From Styela clava (taxonomy: Eukaryota > Chordata > Ascidiacea > Stolidobranchia > Styelidae): a stretch of DNA of 64,000 nucleotides. The position numbers were made by a program, and so were the translations under genes. The notes under the pieces were generated by a model. It was not told where the DNA came from, did no database searches, and worked only from the letters and a program-made list of their open reading frames with translations. Each line of letters opens with the position of its first letter. The stretch's first letter is position 1. The stretch covers positions 7,564,001-7,628,000 of the forward strand of contig NC_135261.1 in the NCBI RefSeq assembly GCF_964204865.1, in the 5' to 3' direction. Below are positions 38,599 to 50,352 of the stretch, piece by piece.

Positions 38599-39465
38599 TT
38601 TTGTTGTCGCAAATTACAAGATTACCTTTGATCATTTATTTAACAATTAGCCTAGCTTAATCAATCTGCTTATTACAATATTCTAGTTCGCACGTGATAT
38701 ATCCACGCCTAACTTAGTACTAATGCAGACCATCCAATGCTAGAAAAAGATCTTGACAATTAAGATTATTGGTAATTTAATTGAACTGGATTTCTCAATG
38801 AGGCAGAAATTCAATACTACAGTACTAACATACCGGTAAGGCGGTAATGATCAAAGGCCAATCATCGATGGCTATGCCATGTTACTCGCTACCGCCAGCG
38901 ATCTCTGGACGAGAGAAATAACTGGCTTGATTTAGGTTATCGTCTGCACGTTTTAGACGACAATTCATATACTTTGACCGTAAATATATACTACTACTAG
39001 ATGTCCAACTCCGCTCGCCGTATAATAACCAAACAAAGGCGATGTTGCGCCTCCAAGTGGCGGGCGTCACGGTTGGTTTTGTTCAGACTAGATGCTTTTA
39101 ACGACGACTTCGCTCCTGCATCACAGCTCGAAAACTAGCCCTGTTCATTGATGACTGATCGAAATATTTGCTGAAGGACGAAGAAATTCGATAAAAATGA
39201 ACAAATAATTGTGAAAATGAAGACACAGAGTGAGAGAGTGATATTTATTGCCACAAAAATAAAATCAACACTAATATAAACAATAATAGATAATAATAAA
39301 ATGAAGAAAATATTTCATCAGTAATAAACAGCGATTGATTATTGTTTTGTGCGGGTCGGCGTGCAGGACCGATTAAGGTCATCTAGGCTCCCGACCCTTG
39401 TGTAAATGCTGTAAAGGTTATCATGGCATAATATAGTACCATGGGTAAATGCACATGGGATTAGG
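38599..39465. other. Upstream region of LARP6
   Basis: Immediately upstream of the LARP6 start codon (minus strand). It contains an E-box palindrome CACGTG near 38691 and one arm of a long inverted repeat (38979-39228). No TATA box or 5' exon could be assigned. The 62-codon minus-strand ORF 38882-39070 is shared in part with the other inverted-repeat arm and is not supported as a gene. Confidence 0.4.
38979..39228 (+). repeat. Long inverted repeat, left arm
   Basis: About 250 bp whose reverse complement is at 44667-44914 with only scattered differences. Shared blocks include CGTAAATATATACTACTACT, GCGGGCGTCACGGTTGG, CTCGAAAACTAGCCCTGTTC and TTCGATAAAAATGAAC. The arms enclose 5.4 kb. Confidence 0.88.
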
Positions 39466-39692
39466 ATAGGATAGGATTTACATATTTATCCCGGGGGAGA
39501 GGAAAGCCGATAATACGGCTTATCCATATGGCGAATCACGGCCTCTCGTCCGGTTACCATTCCAGGGTCGGGTATGGGATAAGTTATATTGTTTGTTTTT
39601 CGAAAGCATGGACTTGGTGGTGGAGGAAGCCGTAACCGACCAGCGGTTACGTGAACCACCCAACGACGGCGAGTAGTTCAGCAATCCTAAGA
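39466..39692 (-). mobile_element. tRNA-derived SINE, tail and body part (interrupted by LINE)
   Basis: Minus-strand SINE with tail AAATCCTATCCTATCC at 39466-39480. The sequence runs to AGTTCAGCAATCCT at 39692, where the LINE begins. The same sequence, with one base changed (GAGTAG versus GAGGAG), occurs intact at 42152-42250, and the remainder of this copy resumes at 42096. Confidence 0.8.
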
Positions 39693-42006
39693 ATGAGTAT
39701 ACTCTCAGTATGTTCTTGGACCTTTCCAAGGCATTTGATAGTATTGACCATGACATATTACTAGCCAAATTGCACCATATTGGCGTTAGAGGTCAGAGTT
39801 ATAATTGGTTTAAAAGCTACTTATCAGGAAGGAAACAAGTAGTTATATACAATGATGTAGCATCTAGCACATACTGTAATTTGACTGTAGGTACTTTACA
39901 AGGTTCTATTTTGGCTCCATTATGTTTTTCAATCATTATTAACGACTTTCCGAATTCTCTTCTTCACTCTGATATCATACTTTTTGCTGATGACTCAACG
40001 CCATATCTTCGAGGCAAAAACTTGCCTGAACTTTTGACCAAGGCAAATACCGACTTAGTAAATATTCAAGCTTGGTTGTCTGCGAACAAACTCACTATTA
40101 ATGTCGATAAAACTAAATATATGATATTTAGCACGCCGAAGCAAAAGTGTCCAACTCTGCAACAAAATTTGGAATTAAATGGAATAAATATAGAAAGAGT
40201 TAATCAGACTCGCTTTCTGGGTGTAATGATCGATGATAAATTGTCTTGGAAACAACACACCAATATGGTTCTATCGAAAACAAGATCGTCTCTTAGTGCC
40301 ATTACGAAAATAGCCAACTACTTAAATACATCTTGTTTAATATCTCTATACCACTCTCTGATAGAAAGCCATATTCGTTATTGTGCCTCAGCTTATGTTC
40401 ATCGCCAATCGTCCATTCTCAAAAAAATTCAAAGTGTTTGCAATCGCTTTATTAGAAGAGTTTTTCATAGAGGTAATCGCGAAAAAATTGATGACTTATT
40501 TAAAGAGCATAGGCTACTACGAGTTGTGGATTTAGCTAAATTCGAACTATGTACTATGATGTTCTCTTGTCACATTGGAGAGCTTCCGTCCAGCCTGAAC
40601 AGCCTGTTCCAAGCAAACCCAAATTCAAACAGCAGAAATAAAGATAATTTTTTTATTCCATTTGTCAGTAAAAGTATTTCACAAGAATCAATCGCAGTAT
40701 GTGGACCAAAAGCTTGGAATTCCCTACCCGATGACATCAAAAATTCAAAATCGAACTCAGAATTTCGTTCCAAACTTAAACAATATATATTATCATCATA
40801 TTAGCAATTTTCTCTGCTTTGAACATGTTACTGTTTGGAGATTATTTTTTTAAGGTTAGTTCAACACTGAAAGGGAGAGCTGTTGATTATTTGGATTGAA
40901 TGAACTATCAGGAAACTGTCCTCCTCTTCAGTCACCATAGACCAGCTGACAATTTCAATAACTCCACAGGATACTTCACCCGGATTCAATATAGAACAAT
41001 GGACTGAATTAATAACTAGCACACCATTCTAATTTCATTATCATGCGTAATTAGACAACAACAAAAGCACAGCAATTTAGGTTATAGATAGAATGCTCAA
41101 ATAGTAGGGAGTAGGGACAATGGTTTTTGTTTGAGTAGCATGCTGTTCAATTTATTTCCATTGTTGCTACCTATCACCGAATCACACTTTTTCTTCTGCT
41201 CATCCCAGGATACCATATAATTTTATTATTTTAATTCACATTGGAAAATCCATGACATGGTAAAATGGCTTCTCTTTATAACTTATCATTCCCTATCCCA
41301 CTGTACCTTTATACCTTTCTAATCTTCTGGCTGAAATGCAACCATAATAGGTTTTGTGGAAATGCTTTTTATTAATTCTTTTTATTTCTTTTTTTTTGAA
41401 ACTTCATTGTTTTTGGCTGAATCCAGAATTTCAAAAAAAACCTTATAATAGTGAGTCATTTGATACATACCTTTTTTATCATATTTCGCCAAAACCTGTA
41501 GGGTCACATTTTGGCCAGAACAGCCATAGACCACTTATAACACTGTCGCCCTTGAGTGGTGCATACCATATATGTACACACCCTTTAAACTTGACCATTC
41601 CCGCGTTTTATAGTATGTGGTATCATCACTCAATGGTATTGTACATTCATCTAAATTCTTAATTTTTTTTTTTTAAAATTTTTTTTATTACTATATTCAT
41701 ATGCATTGTGTTTCATGTTGTGTTGTGTCTCTATTTATAGATGTTGTTTTGTCTAACAAACTCCTTTGTACAAACAGTTTTGTACACTCCACCCATATCC
41801 CTGTTATCGCATCCACCCACCCTCCTCGCACAACTGCCTGTATAAAGGACCATATTGTACATATTTGATTTACCCTATTATAATTTATATAAATCAAAGG
41901 GGTGTATGCCGCACATCTGTGTTTTAGGCCAATATGGTCTTGTGCATACATCCCGTCTTCAGTATTTATAAGTACTTACTCTTTTATATTGCTTTTACGA
42001 GACGAA
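39693..42006 (+). mobile_element. 5'-truncated non-LTR retrotransposon (LINE)
   Basis: It starts abruptly inside the SINE with sequence encoding the catalytic part of a reverse transcriptase, and ends in an ACGAATAAACATACATAC tail that runs into an (ACAT)n tract. The absence of an endonuclease domain and the N-terminal RT part marks 5' truncation, normal for target-primed insertion. Jockey/CR1-type affinity is suggested by the RT and its C-terminal region; the exact clade is not determined. Confidence 0.85.
39710..40804 (+). CDS. Reverse transcriptase fragment of a LINE
   Basis: A 364-residue uninterrupted ORF. Motifs in order: the first catalytic Asp block FLDLSKAFDSIDHDILL (residues 2-18), GTLQGSILAPLCF (61-73, where most LINEs have PQG), and LFADDS (91-96) with the two catalytic Asp. 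Then come a thumb-like part with TRFLGVMIDDKLSW and a C-terminal region ending GPKAWNSLPDD...EFRSKL, common to Jockey/CR1-like ORF2 proteins. The real ORF2 start and endonuclease are missing; the first ATG is internal, and the open frame extends a few codons upstream to the insertion junction. Not expected to be active. The lack of stops suggests a young copy. Confidence 0.85.
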   Translation: MFLDLSKAFDSIDHDILLAKLHHIGVRGQSYNWFKSYLSGRKQVVIYNDVASSTYCNLTVGTLQGSILAPLCFSIIINDFPNSLLHSDIILFADDSTPYLRGKNLPELLTKANTDLVNIQAWLSANKLTINVDKTKYMIFSTPKQKCPTLQQNLELNGINIERVNQTRFLGVMIDDKLSWKQHTNMVLSKTRSSLSAITKIANYLNTSCLISLYHSLIESHIRYCASAYVHRQSSILKKIQSVCNRFIRRVFHRGNREKIDDLFKEHRLLRVVDLAKFELCTMMFSCHIGELPSSLNSLFQANPNSNSRNKDNFFIPFVSKSISQESIAVCGPKAWNSLPDDIKNSKSNSEFRSKLKQYILSSY

Positions 42007-42092
42007 TAAACATACATACATACATACATACATACATACATACATACATACATACATACATACATACATACATACATACATACATACATACA
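42007..42092 (+). repeat. (ACAT)n microsatellite
   Basis: About 20 tandem CATA units forming the 3' tail of the LINE, immediately before the resumed SINE sequence. The ORFs that run through it on both strands are artefacts. Confidence 0.95.
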
Positions 42093-42095
42093 AAC

Positions 42096-42368
42096 ATAAC
42101 CATCCCTGCATGGGACTCGAACCTGCGAACCCACGCAGAGTAATTAGAGGTGTTTGTTTGTTTTTCGAAAGCATGGACTTGGTGGTGGAGGAAGCCGTAA
42201 CCGACCAGCGGTTACGTGAACCACCCAACGACGGCGAGGAGTTCAGCAATCCTCTCGCACATAACCATCCCTGCATGGGACTCGAACCTGCGAACCCACG
42301 CAGAGTAATTAGAGGTGCGGTGGCGAGCGTATTCCTAACGCTTAGCCCGTTGAGCCACACCGGCGCGC
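42096..42368 (-). mobile_element. tRNA-derived SINE with internal duplication
   Basis: On the minus strand it starts near 42366 with GGTGTGGCTCAACGGGCTAA (A-box TGGCTCAACGG) and has the B-box GGTTCGAGTCC (about 42279-42289). The body runs to 42152, and there a second B-box-containing head fragment (42096-42151) is joined; it continues, beyond the LINE, into 39466-39692. So one SINE holds a duplicated B-box/body segment, and the LINE landed in the second copy. Confidence 0.82.
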
Positions 42369-43485
42369 CGCTCAATAGCTTGATTAAAATGTCTGTTAAA
42401 TATTAAGCACAGGTATAGCACAAAGAATTGTTTTGGGTATTAATTCATTTGTATTTTCCTATTAGATCTATCTTCTATTGAGCATTTAAATACCTGGATC
42501 ATGATTATTATTTCTAAAATTACCAACAGTATTCATGTCATTAATAACAGATGAACAGAGGAAATTTTTCTTTGTAGGTTCTTCCTGCATCTGTTGCTAG
42601 GATTTCGGAGATGTCTGAATTTGAAGCAACGCCAAGTTTTGCAAACTGCAAAATACGTTTTTTGACATATGCAACAGCACTACTGACGTGGCTTCCCTCA
42701 AAAACGGAAATCTACTACTACTCTCTGAAACATCTGGAGACAAAAGACTGCAGTAGATCAGCTAAAATTTCATAAATTATTTTACACACTGGAAGTCTAC
42801 AACAGGTGATCAGCTCAAGGATTTTTTAACAAAATAAATGCTATACAGCTACATGCAACACATTCTGTAGTCATATTTAAAAAACAACAACATTTCATTG
42901 CTTCTTCCAGCGTATGAAGGGCTTCAAATACTGGTACCTTCAACATGTGATATACCATATTAGACCAAACATCTGTCAGACCCCCCTATACGTGTGAGAT
43001 AAAAGTCTTCTAAATTGTTCCTACTATATCATACATATAAATTTTTCGTGGCGTGAAACACTTTTTAAAGTTAGACCATCGGGACTATTATAAACTAACA
43101 TTTGCGATCAGACCTGCTAGGTGTTTTGGTCTAACTTGTTAAAGATTTCAGACCCCCCCCCCTTCAAAATCTTCAGCTATGCCCGTAGGGCCTCACCCTA
43201 AATATTGAATAAATCGTCAAAAGATTTTCAGTTTAAAAGATGCATATTTTGCAGGTCGCGGGGCTGGGAATCCATCGGTGCTTCAGTTGATTGAAAAGCA
43301 GCAAAGAAAAAGAAATATGTAGCAATGTCCACGTGATAGAACCTAAATTGCCTTTTTACTCCAGCTAAGAACCACTACCAAAGCAAAACATCAATACCAC
43401 TATTAATATAACTCGATATTCAGTGTTTATTCACATTAGTAATTAAAATAATAATTTGTATTCCTATGGATTATTGAGAAAAAAA

Positions 43486-43705
43486 CTTGGGTACTCCAAA
43501 AATAAGTGTACCAAGATGACGGACAACGGAACATAGTATGTGTACCAGGTTAGGCCATACTTTTAGGTACAAATACTACGAAACTAACTTGGTTAGTCCC
43601 TGAACTCGTAATAGAACTAAAATAAGGACATTTTGGCCTAACACTAACGTGGTACACGTACTACGTTCCGGTGTCCTCCTTTCTTGATACGCATACTTCA
43701 GGAGT
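43486..43705. mobile_element. Fold-back repeat, family A
   Basis: Left arm CCAAAAATAAGTGTACCAAG...GTACCAGGTTAGGCC and right arm GGTACACGTACTACG...CATACTTCAGGAGT pair with each other. The centre carries TAGTCCCTGAACTCG as in other copies. Confidence 0.75.
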
Positions 43706-44666
43706 CAGAAACTTGACTGTAATTACATACATCTTAATCTTCGTTCTAACTGATGTGTTTCTTCAATCGGTTTCGTATTCCATGAGTCCTATTGTCCATC
43801 TTGTTATAATTTTGGCTGCAGTACTTTGCGTACACATTTGCTCAAATTTTTTGAATACTTTCTCAAGTGGTGTTGTTACACCTTGACATTCAATTCGCTC
43901 ATGAATGATTTGAAAATATTTTTCTTTTATATCAAGTGTCGGATGTTCAATGATGTGATGATGGAACTAAATCTCAGCTGCTTGCATGTGTTGAGATAGC
44001 CTTTGTATAATCATTGACTCTTAAAAAAGTTATTTATAGATTAGTTTGATTAATTTCTTGAGCAGAGCCTTGTGTTACTGGGTTGCATTATTAACAGAAA
44101 TTGCTGCTCTCCCTATGCATTCCAGATTGTTGTCACATTCACAAAAGCTGCCGTGCGCAAATCACTGGCCCTTCGTTTCGTTCAATGCCGTTGAATTCTT
44201 TCTCATAATCATCACAGCAATTTTTTACGTTTTCTCATTTTATCTCTTATGAAGTTCCAGATCTAAACTACATTCAAAGTTTAATTTACTGGTATATTCA
44301 TTTATAAGGTTAAAAATAAGGACACACGTCATAATAAAGATGATTCTTAGAAATAAGGACAAAAACATTTCCTAAAACAAAGACCTTCAAAATAAGGACA
44401 AATTCTAAAAATAAGGACGTTGTGGCAGCCCTGATTATAGGTCAAGTGGAGAAAAACTCCTGTGAAAGCTACAATACTTGAGATGGAGTGAGACCAAAAT
44501 GCTGTGCTACTGAGCGTTTTTGTTTTTTTTGTATAAAGTGCAAAGTATTCATTTTCGTCACCACTTTACCTACATCTGACTGATATTTTTTGCAATGCAT
44601 CGCATTTTTGATGCCTTTCTTTCGACAAGGAAGTTGTCACATCATCCTGGTCATTTGCAAGACAGC

Positions 44667-44914
44667 CTGTGTCTTCATTTTCACAATTATTTGTTCATTT
44701 TTATCGAATTTCTTTGTCCTCCAGCAAATATTTTGATCAGTCATCAATGAACAGGGCTAGTTTTCGAGCTGTGATGCAGGAGCGTCGTCGTCGTTGAGCA
44801 TCTAGTCTGAACAAAACCAACCGTGACGCCCGCCACTTGGAGGTGCAACATCGCCTTTGTTTGTTTATTATACGGCGAGCGGAGTTGGACATCTAGTAGT
44901 AGTATATATTTACG
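44667..44914 (-). repeat. Long inverted repeat, right arm
   Basis: Reverse complement of 38979-39228 with scattered substitutions and one small length difference. No target duplication was found outside the arms, so an inverted segmental duplication fits better than a transposon terminus. Confidence 0.88.
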
Positions 44915-46010
44915 ATAGAACCCAAATTTTCATTTTTGTTTAAGAATAAAAGTCCGTCTTGTGCGAACACAATATGCTAAACGCATTGGACAAACAGGAG
45001 GCGGACAACTCGACTCCCGAGAGGACAGACAGACAGATGAGTTGTCACCTATTCGCCTTTTCGACGGCGACGTTTTAAGATAATACGGGTGTAATTTCAA
45101 GCTTTTCACTATAAAATTTCGCATCACATTTTTGTTTGGTGCTATTTGAGGAGTTACCGTACCGCGACAATTTTTTATGTCTTTATACTATTTTGCTTCA
45201 ATTTACTTGCGGGTTGGGTTCACCTATTCGTAGTTTCACTCTCACTCGTCACTTCTTTGTTTTTTACAGTTTTGCTTGCTGTTTCAGCCTTATTATTACT
45301 CCATTTTTCATTCCGCTCCGACGGATTACTTTATTTTCCTTGACTGTTCTGCTTCTGGCATCGCTGCCATCATCTATTTCCTTAGCGGCTTGCGGCGGGT
45401 CTGTCCCCTGTTTCTAATTTACTATACTTTGTTGCTTATTTGATGCTGCTCTCACTTGCTCTCTTGTCCGTCGGTTCCCCTTTCTCCCCCTCGACCTGTC
45501 TTGTCGGTCGGGCCTTTCTACAACTCTGGGGTTCAACCCACGCTTATACCCGGCCTTGATCATGTCTCTATACCAGATATGGGCAAAGTACGGCCCGCGG
45601 GCCAAATCCAAAATTATTCAATCTGACCCGCCTGATGCTGCTACAACCAACTAAAACCAACTTTTGATGTTTTAGCTAAAAATAACTCAAGGAATTTGTT
45701 AGGATTGAGGTTAAATTTAGTTTTGGCACGAGGCCTATTGTTTTCCACTGTTGCTCTAGTAGCAGTGTAAATATTGTTCATAAAATGTAACTTTTTACGT
45801 AACACCCCCCCCCCCCCCACCCCCCCCTAGTGACCTGGCTCGAGTGGATCAGAAATATCTCAGGAAAAAAATTAAAATTAGCGCGGCATTGCCATCTTTT
45901 CCCGGATTATCACAAATTAAAAGCTAATCAATGTTAAATGGCTATAGCCAATCCGTTTTTCTATTCTACTAATATAAATGCATTTCTTTGGATTCTATTG
46001 CAGGTCGTCT

Positions 46011-46268
46011 ACAGAAATTTCGGGGCTCCTGAAGTATGCGAACCAAGATGGCGGACATCGGAATGTAATATGTGTACTAGGTTAGGGTTAGGCCATAATT
46101 TTAGGTACAAATACTACGAGAGGCACTTGGCTAGTCTTCGAACTCATAGTAGGACTAAAATAGGGGAAATTGGAATAAAATCATGGCCTAACCCTAACCT
46201 GTTACCCATGCTACGTTTCAATGTCCGTCATCTTCGTTCGCATACTTCAGGAGCACCGAAATTTCTGT
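46011..46268. mobile_element. Fold-back repeat, family A, complete copy
   Basis: 258 bp with long inverted arms: left ACAGAAATTTCGGGGCTCCT, right the inverse AGGAGCACCGAAATTTCTGT. Each arm includes GAAGTATGCGAAC and a TTAGGGTTAGGCC motif. This is the best preserved copy in the window and defines the ends of family A. An ORF of 125 codons over it is an artefact of the repeat. Confidence 0.85.
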
Positions 46269-47989
46269 GGTGGCCCCCTTTCCTTGGTGTCCTGAGCAGG
46301 TTTCTTTTTGCTTAATGTTTAATCCAGCACAGTTCAAGCGGTTCATACTTATACAGTCAAATATAGTTGTTACTATTTACACTACAGGTCGATTATTGCT
46401 AATTATCAAAAACACACATGGAAAAATAAACGGAGTAGTAACATTGCATATTTAAACAATCAAGACGACTTTTCAGATAAAATCGTTTCCTATTCATTTA
46501 TTTATTCATGTGCTTGCTTTGGGTGGTAACCGACTCAGATGACTGATAATGGTCGTATCATTACCACCCAGTCATCTACCAAAACCTAATTTATCCCATT
46601 TCGCTATCATATATATATTGTAGGCCTATGTGTTTTCTGGTTTAACGAAACAATAAATTCTCTCTCTCCTCTATAGAAAATTTTGTCTGAATATTCTACC
46701 GAACTTCCATGTGGACCCATCGGGTAGTGGTTTACCCGCTCGTTAGGACTTGTGGTTGTAATAATAAAGAGTTGGTAATAATCGACTATCTGTTTACCTA
46801 TACACGAAAACTGCACTATCTACGGACAATAACACCTTTAGTCACGTACTGTCGCGTGTACCGCGACCATAGAAAACAACTACGACTGGAGTTTGGTTTT
46901 ATGTATAAGACTGAGGATATAAAAGCATTAGATAGATAATAGACGTCCCTCTCTATTTTTAGTCCACGGGTATAACAGTTTAATTTCATTGCTTTTCAGT
47001 TCGGTGATGAAGTTTGTCTCTGTTATTAACCTCACTAGTTGTCGCCACAGATACAGTGTAATAGAATATCGTATGTTAAAACACGAACTACATCGTAACA
47101 ATACATTCATTGGAAAATCTCTGTTAGAAACAAACTGATAGCGAGTGCGGAAACGTGTTTATCAGCAAGAACACATTTCACGATAGCCATGGTTGCTGAT
47201 ATCCGCTCCAGGAGACTCTTTTTCTCAGTATTCTGTCTGTTTGTGAGTTTAGCTGCAGGGTCTAAATAGCTGGACCAATCTGGATGAAATTTCAAACGTG
47301 GGTTACGCTGAGTTTAGAGTTTTTTTTAGTTTGTCCTCAAAATTTATCGCCACTACCTCAACAATTACAATTCCGAGATCACTACCCCCAGCAGAAGTAA
47401 AAACTCTTTCGGAAAAGTCATTTTTCATCTTGTTAAGACTTGGGAATTTTAGCGAACAAGATTAATTATTAGCCGCAGCATTGCACTCATAATGAACTGG
47501 CTGTTTCGGTATCCCGATCACTGCAGTAGGCCTACTCTGTCGTTTTAGATACAATTTTGCGTGGATGGTAACGGTTTACTGAAGCGCGGGTCGCCTCCCT
47601 TATCAGCGGAGATCCTAGACGCTTGCCGTCTTATTTTATTATTATTGTATTTCCTTAATTTTATTTAATGAAAGGGGAAGCAAACTTTTAATTACTAACG
47701 CGAATAAAACAACACGATCCCTAATTTTAACGTTTCTACAGATGAATTTCTGCAGAGTATTATGTTTTCCACTTTTAATTACAATAACAAAATACTTTAA
47801 ACAAGATAATTTAGTAATAACGGATCTCGATAATCAATCTTGTGATATTAATCACAAAATATCAAAGATGACCGAATTACGTACTCTTGAGCTGAGCGCT
47901 ATTGTCAGCAACTAATATTATAAAAACACTGTACGTCATTTCAGTGGCAAGTCATGCGATGTGCTGTACAAAAAGCATGATGCGATTCA

Positions 47990-48655
47990 TGGTATTACCA
48001 TTTCTGCGGGTCGAACCCCCAAGACCCCCCTTTGGAATGTGTAAAAAACGACGACTAATAGGCGCGACTTGCCACTCGCCGAAAGAGCGCATAAAACTTT
48101 ATGGCACCGGATGCCGTCAAGCAGAAGCGACGTGATTGTGACCACCGAACAAGGCGATTTATGGACCTTTCCCCGACCTTTGACCCCTATAAAATTCTTC
48201 CTTAACTTTACCATTGCAAAATTTTCGGTGCTTTTTTTTAAGAGTGTTTTTGCGGGTTGGCGCCTGTAAAATGGGGTATTTTTGTTTAAAACCATCATTT
48301 TGATTCATAAATTCAACAATGTGTTTTTAAAAGTAACGGTAAATAATTTTAGCCTAGTCTACCGCAGCTATTTCTACACTAATTTTTGATTACTGCAATT
48401 AAACTGAAACTCCCGAGAAGACAAATTGATCATTGAAATATTTGATATATATTTAAATATCCGAAACACAACTAAAAACTAACGAATAGATTTCAAAAAC
48501 GCGAAAACGAGGTAATGTTTACGACGACGACTGAAAATCTGTCTGAGCCAGATAAGTGTCTGAGCCGATGCGAAAATACGTCACTCTTTGCATCTTGTTT
48601 ATTGGCCAATGTCTCGAAGTAAACAAGGAATTCGATGCTCAGTGAAACATTCATT
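47990..48655 (-). repeat. Dispersed repeat family C, copy 2
   Basis: Inverted relative to 27466-27830. This copy is longer and has GGGTCGAACCCCCAAGACCC at its plus-strand left edge. Class unknown. Confidence 0.6.
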
Positions 48656-50277
48656 CAGTCCGCAATTTCCATTTGAAGCCCAAATTTCAGAACCACCCTT
48701 TTAAAAACTCATGGCTATGTCTTATAATTCCCATAAACAGGACGTGCGACTTCTAGGAATACGTCCCCGTTATTAGGATAAAAACATATGCAGATCGAGG
48801 AGTCTAAATGCTTTACTCTGTATTTCCAAGTATTTATACTGTTTCAAAAATTCTAAACACCTGCTTTTTTAGACAGTACGACCAGATACGATCGTATTAA
48901 AATCAGTCAAACTTTGCCTTTTATAAACCCTACATGCGTACTTTTGTCGACTGGGTATTCCACCGAACAAGAGGAATTATCAAGTAAAACGTAGTAGACA
49001 TAAGAGTCGTTGTGTTGAATTTTTGTTGTTCTTGTTCTTAGAATTTTTTTCCTATCCAAATTAAAAAATCGCTTTCTGTTTAATTACTGGCTTCGCAATT
49101 TTCACAGGTTAAAGATTGTATTTTTCGCTAGAAGGCTATTACTTTTATTTATTTCAAAAATTTTTGTGGGCTTAGGAGGTTCGGTTTTTGTGTACGACAT
49201 CAAAATTAACAATAGCGCTCCATGTGACGATTTCGGCGTCGCGTCAACAATCTTGTGGTACAGCGAAGTCGTAAACTGTGGTTACCGGTAGGCTACTATG
49301 AAAGACCGTTTACGCGTGCTACTCCGTGTTCATATATTTAGGCATCACTCTTCTGTTTGACAAAAGACTTCTGTTATAGTTAGTAAAACTTGTCAATTGA
49401 TTGATATCATTCCACAGTAATATATGGTTTTTTTTTCTACGTCTTCCATTTTTATATTTTTACTTTGTTTTAAATTTAGATTTGATGAAAAAGAAATCTC
49501 CTTCCGTTGAGTCAAATTTGTTCAGAATTGCCATAATTATGAACATGCATCCATAGACCCCAGGTATGATCAGTAAGTTTCTTGCATCAACAAAATGCTT
49601 GTGTATCGTAGGTTATACCATTTGCTCTACTCCGAGCCACTCCGAGAGACGCATATTTAAATATTTGAACACTTAATGAACATAACGATCGTTTTGATAT
49701 TAAGTTGCTGTTTTTGTTGAAATTCCTTTTCTTCTTCTTCTTGTTGTGTAAAAATCACTTTCCTCATTCGTTATTGGACTAATTGCTTCGAAATTTTTAG
49801 TGGTTGAAGATTGTTGTTGTCGCTACTCGCTAGAAGACTAATAATTTTGTTTATTCGATGAAATATTTCCCTTATTCACGGGAACTCGGGAAGGCGAAAC
49901 TCGAATATTTTTTGATATGCTACCGGTAATATGTACGGTAGGAAAAGTACTTTCGATTTCGGATCCATATATTTGAGCATTGCTATCGTTATTTTATTAT
50001 TACCCGCCGGACATCACAGAAAATTTACTTTTTTATTAAATAAACGAAACTTCAAATGCCATATTAAATTTGATAGAAGGAATGGCTCAAAAATACGGAC
50101 ACAAATGTCGCATATCGGTACCAGTACGGCAATCTGTATAGCTGTGTATTTGAATAGTATCAAAATCATCCAAAACCATAAAACGATGCTTTTGCTGCCA
50201 AAATAACCAAGCAGACGCGGTCCAAATTGAAAGGTCCGGATTCGGACCGCGGTCCGCCAGTTGAGTAGCCCTGCCTT

Positions 50278-50352
50278 AAATTATGGCCTAACCCTAACCT
50301 GGTACACATAATACGTTCCGGTGTCCGTCATCTTGGTTCACATACTTTAGGA
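50278..50352. repeat. Fold-back family A, right arm only
   Basis: AAATTATGGCCTAACCCTAA, then CCTGGTACACATAATACG and CATCTTGGTTCACATAC, as in the right arm of family A. It directly follows the hAT-type end at 50273. Confidence 0.7.

Larger units (their letters stand above)
42369..46010. other. Noncoding region, partly inside the inverted repeat
   Basis: No supported exon. It includes a fold-back element (43486-43705), the right arm of the long inverted repeat (44667-44914), a poly-C tract (about 45806-45830) and, at 45578, a CAGATATGGGCAAAG end followed by GGCCCGCGGGCC that looks like a hAT terminus without partner. ORFs at 45136-45417 are hydrophobic and have no recognisable domain. Confidence 0.4.

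Noticed and set aside
38882-39070. 62-codon ORF upstream of LARP6, partly shared with the inverted copy at 44.8 kb
   Set aside because: Similarity between the two arms is explained by DNA duplication; the right-arm frame hits a stop soon after, and no splice or domain evidence exists.
42270-42366. Possible tRNA gene (A- and B-box present)
   Set aside because: No cloverleaf with acceptor pairing; the boxes belong to a SINE found in several copies.
41934-42406. ORFs with HTYIHTYIHTYI or VCMYVCMY runs and SINE-derived peptides
   Set aside because: Translation of the (ACAT)n tract and SINE; no independent coding evidence.
45136-45417. 93-codon hydrophobic ORF
   Set aside because: Hydrophobic character follows from T-rich DNA; overlapping frames look alike and no splice context or family match is visible.
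45938-46315. 125-codon ORF
   Set aside because: It covers the complete family A fold-back element; similar ORFs occur over other copies of the repeat.
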